Shown: piece after piece, positions 60,541-64,000 of the stretch
How positions within the stretch are numbered: position 1 is the stretch's first letter
Layout of the letters: every line of letters begins with the position of its first letter
NCBI RefSeq assembly: GCF_002910915.1
Contig: NZ_NEUF01000009.1
Location: 1-64,000 of the forward strand
Reading direction: 5' to 3'
DNA: 64,000 nucleotides
From: Streptomyces sp. SM10
GTDB taxonomy: Bacteria > Actinomycetota > Actinomycetes > Streptomycetales > Streptomycetaceae
Notes under the pieces: model-generated
Databases searched by the model: none
The model's input: only the letters and a program-made list of their open reading frames with translations
Told to the model about the DNA's origin: nothing
Program-made: the position numbers and the translations under genes

Positions 60541-62427
60541 ATGCCCGACCGTGCCGTCGACCTCTTGTCCGCCCTCCTCCGTGACGACTCCCCGCCCTTC
60601 GCGCTGCTGCGCAGGCGCACCCCCGGCCGTGACCACGACACCGTGGAGGTCCTGACCGGCGAGGTGCGTGAGGTGGAGCGGCTCGCCGCCGTCCCGGTGC
60701 GCGACCTGCCGTCGCTGGCCCTCGTGCCGTTCCGGCAGATCGCCGAGCGCGGCTTCGACGTGCGGGACGACGGCACCCCGCTCGCCGTGCTCGTCGCCGA
60801 CGAGGCGCACGAGCTGCCGCTGGCCGAGGTGCTCGCGGCGCTGCCCGGCCACGACGTGCGGGTCGAGGACGGGGCCTTCGACGTCGCCGACGAGGCGTAC
60901 GCGGACATCGTCCGGCGGGTCGTCGAGGACGAGATCGGGCAGGGCGAGGGCGCGAACTTCGTGATCCGGCGGACCTTCGGCGGTGAGATCCCGGGGTTCG
61001 GGCGGGCGGACGCGCTGGCCCTGTTCCGGCGGCTGCTGGCCGGTGAGCGCGGGGCGTACTGGACGTTCGTCGTGCACACCGGGGAGCGGACCCTGGTCGG
61101 TGCGAGCCCGGAGGTCCACGTGCGGATGTCCGGCGGGACGGTGGTGATGAACCCGATCAGCGGGACCTACCGCTACCCGGACGAGGGGCCGACGGCGGAG
61201 GGGCTGCTGGCCTTCCTCGGCGACCGCAAGGAGACCGAGGAGCTCTCCATGGTGGTGGACGAGGAGCTCAAGATGATGTGCACCGTCGGCGACATGGGCG
61301 GTGTGGTGGTCGGTCCCCGCCTGAAGGAGATGGCGCATCTCGCGCACACGGAGTACGAGCTGCGGGGGCGCTCCTCGCTGGACGTGCGCGAGGTCCTGAA
61401 GGAGACGATGTTCGCGGCGACGGTCACGGGCTCACCCGTGCAGAACGCCTGCCGGGTGATCGAGCGGTACGAGCCGGAGGGCCGCGGCTACTACGCGGGC
61501 GCCCTGGCACTGGTGGGCCAAGAGCCCGGCGGGGCCCAGACGCTGGACTCGCCGATCCTGATCCGGACCGCCGACATCTCCGCGTCGGGCCGGCTGCGCG
61601 TGCCGGTCGGGGCCACCCTCGTGCGCCACTCCGATCCGGAGGGTGAGGTCGCCGAGACGCACGCCAAGGCGGCCGGTGTCCTCGCGGCGCTCGGCGTCCG
61701 CCCCGGCCGGCCCGGATCCGAGGCGAGCCGTCCGCGGCTGGCCGCCGACCCCCGCGTCCAGGGGGCGCTGGACGACCGGCGCGGCGGGCTCGCCCCCTTC
61801 TGGCTGCGGATGCAGGAGCGTAACGACGACCTGTCCGGCCACGCGCTGGTGGTGGACGCCGAGGACACCTTCACGGCGATGCTGGCGCACCTGCTGCGCT
61901 CCTCGGGCCTCACCGTGTCGGTGCGCCGGTACGACGAGCCCGGGCTGCGCGGGACCGTGCGGGCGCATGAGGGGCCCGTGGTGCTGGGGCCCGGCCCCGG
62001 CGACCCGGGAGACACCACCGATCCGAAGATGCGGATGCTGAGGGAGCTGACCGCCGAGCTCGTGCGGGACCACCGCCACGGACTGCTCGGCGTCTGCCTC
62101 GGCCATGAGCTGATCGCGGCGGAGCTGGGCCTGGAGATCGTGCGCAAGGAGGTGCCGTACCAGGGGGCGCAGACCAGGATCGACCTGTTCGGCAGGCCGG
62201 AGACGGTGGGCTTCTACAACAGCTTCACCGCGCGCTGCGACGAGGCGGCGGAGACGGAGCTGGGCGCGCACGGCATCGAGGTGAGCCGGGACACCGCCGG
62301 CGGCGAGCTGCACGCGCTGCGGGGCAGGGGCTTCGCGTCGGTGCAGTTCCACCCGGAGTCGGTGCTGACGCTGCGCGGTGCGGCGATCGTGACCGGGCTG
62401 CTGGCCCGGCTGCCGGTGGCCGGCTGA
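60541..62427 (+). CDS. trpEG: Fused anthranilate synthase (TrpE-TrpG)
   Basis: 628 residues. N-terminal chorismate-binding component (about 1-400: FVIRRTFGGEIPGF, GASPEVHVRM, NPISGTYRYPDEGPT, ATVTGSPVQNACRVIERYEPEGRGYYAGA) fused to a C-terminal glutamine amidotransferase (about 425-628) with nucleophile C519 in GVCLGHELIA and the His-Glu pair in VQFHPESV. The single-chain form resembles S. venezuelae trpE(G) and, in layout, PhzE. The Trp-rich leader upstream marks it as the tryptophan enzyme. ATG 60541 has AGGAAGGAA upstream. Confidence 0.92.
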   Translation: MPDRAVDLLSALLRDDSPPFALLRRRTPGRDHDTVEVLTGEVREVERLAAVPVRDLPSLALVPFRQIAERGFDVRDDGTPLAVLVADEAHELPLAEVLAALPGHDVRVEDGAFDVADEAYADIVRRVVEDEIGQGEGANFVIRRTFGGEIPGFGRADALALFRRLLAGERGAYWTFVVHTGERTLVGASPEVHVRMSGGTVVMNPISGTYRYPDEGPTAEGLLAFLGDRKETEELSMVVDEELKMMCTVGDMGGVVVGPRLKEMAHLAHTEYELRGRSSLDVREVLKETMFAATVTGSPVQNACRVIERYEPEGRGYYAGALALVGQEPGGAQTLDSPILIRTADISASGRLRVPVGATLVRHSDPEGEVAETHAKAAGVLAALGVRPGRPGSEASRPRLAADPRVQGALDDRRGGLAPFWLRMQERNDDLSGHALVVDAEDTFTAMLAHLLRSSGLTVSVRRYDEPGLRGTVRAHEGPVVLGPGPGDPGDTTDPKMRMLRELTAELVRDHRHGLLGVCLGHELIAAELGLEIVRKEVPYQGAQTRIDLFGRPETVGFYNSFTARCDEAAETELGAHGIEVSRDTAGGELHALRGRGFASVQFHPESVLTLRGAAIVTGLLARLPVAG

Positions 62428-62457
62428 GGTACCGGCGGGCCCCGCGCGAGGAGGCAG

Positions 62458-63462
62458 TCAGCGTGCGGGGTGCGCCGGGACCAGGACGTTGTCGCTGCGG
62501 CGGCCGGCCAGGTAGTCGGTGACGTTCCGTACGGTGGCCTCGATGATCTGCCCCACGGCGTCACGCGTGTAGTACGCCTGGTGGGAGGTCACGACGACGT
62601 TGGGGAAGGTGACGAGCCGGGCGAGGGTGTCGTCGTCGATGCCTTCGACGGACTTGTCGACGTAGAAGAGCCCGGCCTCCGCCTCGTAGACGTCGAGCCC
62701 TACCCCGGTGAACCGGCCGGCCCGCAGCTCGGTGACGAGCGCGCGGCTGTCGATGAGGCCTCCCCGGCTGGAGTTGACGAGGATCGCGTCGTCCTTCATC
62801 CGGGAGAGGGCGTCGGCGCCGATGATGTGCTGGGTGGCCGGCATCAGGGGCACGTGGAGGCTGATCAGGTCGGCCTCCGCGAAGAGCCGTTCCTTGTCCA
62901 CGTACGTCATGCCGAGCGCGGTGCAGGCCGGGTTCTCGGCGATGTCCCAGCCGAGCAGGTTCATGCCGAAGCCGTGGGCGATCCGGGTGAACGCCTCACC
63001 GATCTTCCCGGTGCCGACCACGCCGGCCGTGCGGCCGTGCATGTCCCGGCCGAGGAGCCCGTCGAGCCGGAAGTCGAAGTCCCGGGTGCGGCTCACCGCG
63101 CGGACGATGCGGCGGTTGACGGCCATGGCCAGGGTCCAGGCGAATTCGGCCACCGAGTGGGGTGAGTAGGAGGAGACGCGGGCGACGCGCAGGGCGAGCC
63201 GTTCGGCGACGTCGAGATCGACGTTGTTGAAGCCGGTGGAGCGCTGGGCGATCATCTGGGTGCCGCCGGCGGCGAGCGTCTGCAGGACCTGGCTGCCGAG
63301 GTCCGCGTTGACGCTGGTGGAGATGATCTCGTAGCCGGCGGCGATCGGGGCGGTGTCCTCGGTGAGGAAGACGTCCAGGCAGCGGACGTCGTGCAGGCCG
63401 GCGAAGGCCTTCTCGATCAGCGGCTTCTCGTCGGACTGCACGCCGAATGCCAGGATTTCCAC
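62458..63462 (-). CDS. D-2-hydroxyacid dehydrogenase (D-lactate dehydrogenase-like)
   Basis: 334 residues. NAD fold GVVGTGKIGEAFTRIAHGFGM; catalytic Arg in LVNSSRGGLIDS, Glu in LDVYEAEAGLFY and His in VVTSHQAYYTRDA. These are the features of fermentative D-lactate dehydrogenases (LdhA/DdlD group): the FNNVDLD and SYSPHSVAEFAWTL segments also fit. It reduces pyruvate to D-lactate or a related 2-keto acid. GTG 63462 has GGGAGA five bases upstream. It is convergent with trpEG (30-base gap, no clear hairpin). Confidence 0.9.
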   Translation of the reverse strand: MEILAFGVQSDEKPLIEKAFAGLHDVRCLDVFLTEDTAPIAAGYEIISTSVNADLGSQVLQTLAAGGTQMIAQRSTGFNNVDLDVAERLALRVARVSSYSPHSVAEFAWTLAMAVNRRIVRAVSRTRDFDFRLDGLLGRDMHGRTAGVVGTGKIGEAFTRIAHGFGMNLLGWDIAENPACTALGMTYVDKERLFAEADLISLHVPLMPATQHIIGADALSRMKDDAILVNSSRGGLIDSRALVTELRAGRFTGVGLDVYEAEAGLFYVDKSVEGIDDDTLARLVTFPNVVVTSHQAYYTRDAVGQIIEATVRNVTDYLAGRRSDNVLVPAHPAR

Positions 63463-63679
63463 GACGTCTCCCGGGTGAGGGGGCGGTTCCGGCCCTCGCG
63501 AATACGGGGTCCTCGCGAATATACGGCCCGCACCCCCGGGGCGCCCCCGGTCAGTACTCCGACCCGCATGGAAGCATCCCCTCGCCGAAGTGAGCTCGCT
63601 GGGGCCACGCTCATGGTGACCCGGGTCACTCCGGGATGGCCGGACGGTCAATTCCGTTGCCGTACGCAGCACGTGCGGG

Positions 63680-64000
63680 TCACACGTCGTCGAGGCCGGC
63701 CTCGATGGCGTACCGCACGAGCTCCACCCGGTTGTGCAGCTGGAGCTTGCCCAGGGTGTTCTGCACATGGTTCTGCACGGTGCGGTGGGAGATGACCAGG
63801 CGCTCGGCGATCTGCTTGTACGACAGCCCCTTGGCGACCAGGCGCAGCACCTCCGTCTCCCGGTCGGTGAGCTGTGGGACCTTCGGCCGGTCGGGGGCCG
63901 CGGGGGCGGGGTCGGAGGCGAGCCGACGGTACTCGCCGAGGACCAGTCCGGCCAGCCCCGGTGTGAAGACCGGGTCGCCGGCCGCGGTGGCGCGTACGGC
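63680..64000 (-). CDS. LuxR/NarL-family response regulator, C-terminal part (truncated by window edge)
   Basis: The C-terminal 106 residues are visible, in frame to the right edge, stop TGA at 63682-63680. The last 65 form a LuxR helix-turn-helix: LTDRETEVLRLVAKGLSYKQ, then IAERLVISHRTVQNHVQNTL and GKLQLHNRVELVRYAIEAGL. An Ala/Pro-rich linker precedes it, and the upstream part (PVFTPGLAGLVLGEYRRLA) looks like the end of a receiver domain. It is probably the regulator of a two-component system. The 217-base gap to the dehydrogenase gene holds no other gene. Confidence 0.88.
   Translation of the reverse strand, partial: AVRATAAGDPVFTPGLAGLVLGEYRRLASDPAPAAPDRPKVPQLTDRETEVLRLVAKGLSYKQIAERLVISHRTVQNHVQNTLGKLQLHNRVELVRYAIEAGLDDV

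Noticed and set aside
60541..62427. PhzE-like ADIC synthase of a phenazine cluster
   Set aside because: The fused layout is similar, but a Trp-codon leader with attenuator precedes it and no phenazine genes are nearby.

Overview
The window reads as chromosomal core DNA of a Streptomyces (high-GC actinobacterium). Evidence: about 70% or more GC with strongly GC-biased third codon positions, many GTG starts and one TTG start, the actinobacterial division and cell-wall (dcw) gene order, several genes whose start codon lies 6 to 8 bases after a TAGGGT-like -10 box (leaderless transcripts), and streptomycete-type families (SAV_6107-like HEPN, Rv2175c-like, DUF3040, DUF4126, DUF4396). I see no prophage, transposase, CRISPR array, tRNA or rRNA. 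This is conserved housekeeping sequence; the interest lies mainly in regulatory sites and small features.

Layout. 1-9.5 kb: tail of an unknown gene, a membrane-anchored DsbA-like thioredoxin, a Tat-exported PhoD phosphatase, a dienelactone-hydrolase-like protein, an MscS channel, a CPA1 Na+/H+ antiporter, a GNAT acetyltransferase, rluD, lspA and a DksA/TraR-type protein with a lysine/alanine-rich tail. 9.75-13.2 kb: ileS behind a T-box riboswitch in which two mutually exclusive helices, one masking the Shine-Dalgarno, can be read from the sequence. 13.6-31.7 kb, all on the minus strand: the dcw cluster in transcription order rsmH, (15-codon ORF), ftsL, ftsI, murE, murF, mraY, murD, ftsW, murG, ftsQ, ftsZ, pgeF, yggS, sepF, yggT, divIVA. 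Many junctions are 4-base stop/start overlaps. A hairpin separates murG from ftsQ, and ftsZ has its own leader and promoter.

32-37.7 kb: beta-carbonic anhydrase, then a MoxR / DUF58 / transglutaminase operon. 38-44.8 kb: DUF3040 membrane protein, SAM methyltransferase, HEPN protein, and divergent from it a TetR-type operon (degenerate ABC ATPase, YhgE/Pip membrane protein, TetR) behind a 26-bp palindrome; then DUF4126. 44.8-53.7 kb: an FAD oxidoreductase, a protein with a tyrosine/glutamine-rich tail, metF, thiE, an Rv2175c-like DNA-binding protein, a ferredoxin-reductase-like flavoprotein, and thiO-thiS-thiG behind a TPP riboswitch. 53.8-64 kb: PASTA Ser/Thr kinase, endonuclease-IV-like protein, DUF4396 behind a CsoR-like copper operator, a small molybdopterin oxidoreductase, bacterioferritin and its ferredoxin (with an iron box), class II DAHP synthase, a trp attenuator with fused anthranilate synthase, a D-2-hydroxyacid dehydrogenase and the C-terminal part of a LuxR-type regulator.

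Functional picture. Lipid II synthesis (MurE, MurF, MraY, MurD, MurG), polymerisation and cross-linking (FtsW, FtsI), Z-ring assembly (FtsZ, SepF, FtsQ, FtsL) and polar growth (DivIVA) are encoded together. A PASTA kinase and its probable Rv2175c-like partner lie nearby, as near the mycobacterial dcw cluster. The nutrient-responsive genes carry matching sensors: isoleucine tRNA (T-box), thiamine pyrophosphate (riboswitch), tryptophan (leader peptide), iron (DmdR/IdeR box) and copper (CsoR box). All homology statements come from recognition of families by eye; no database search was run.
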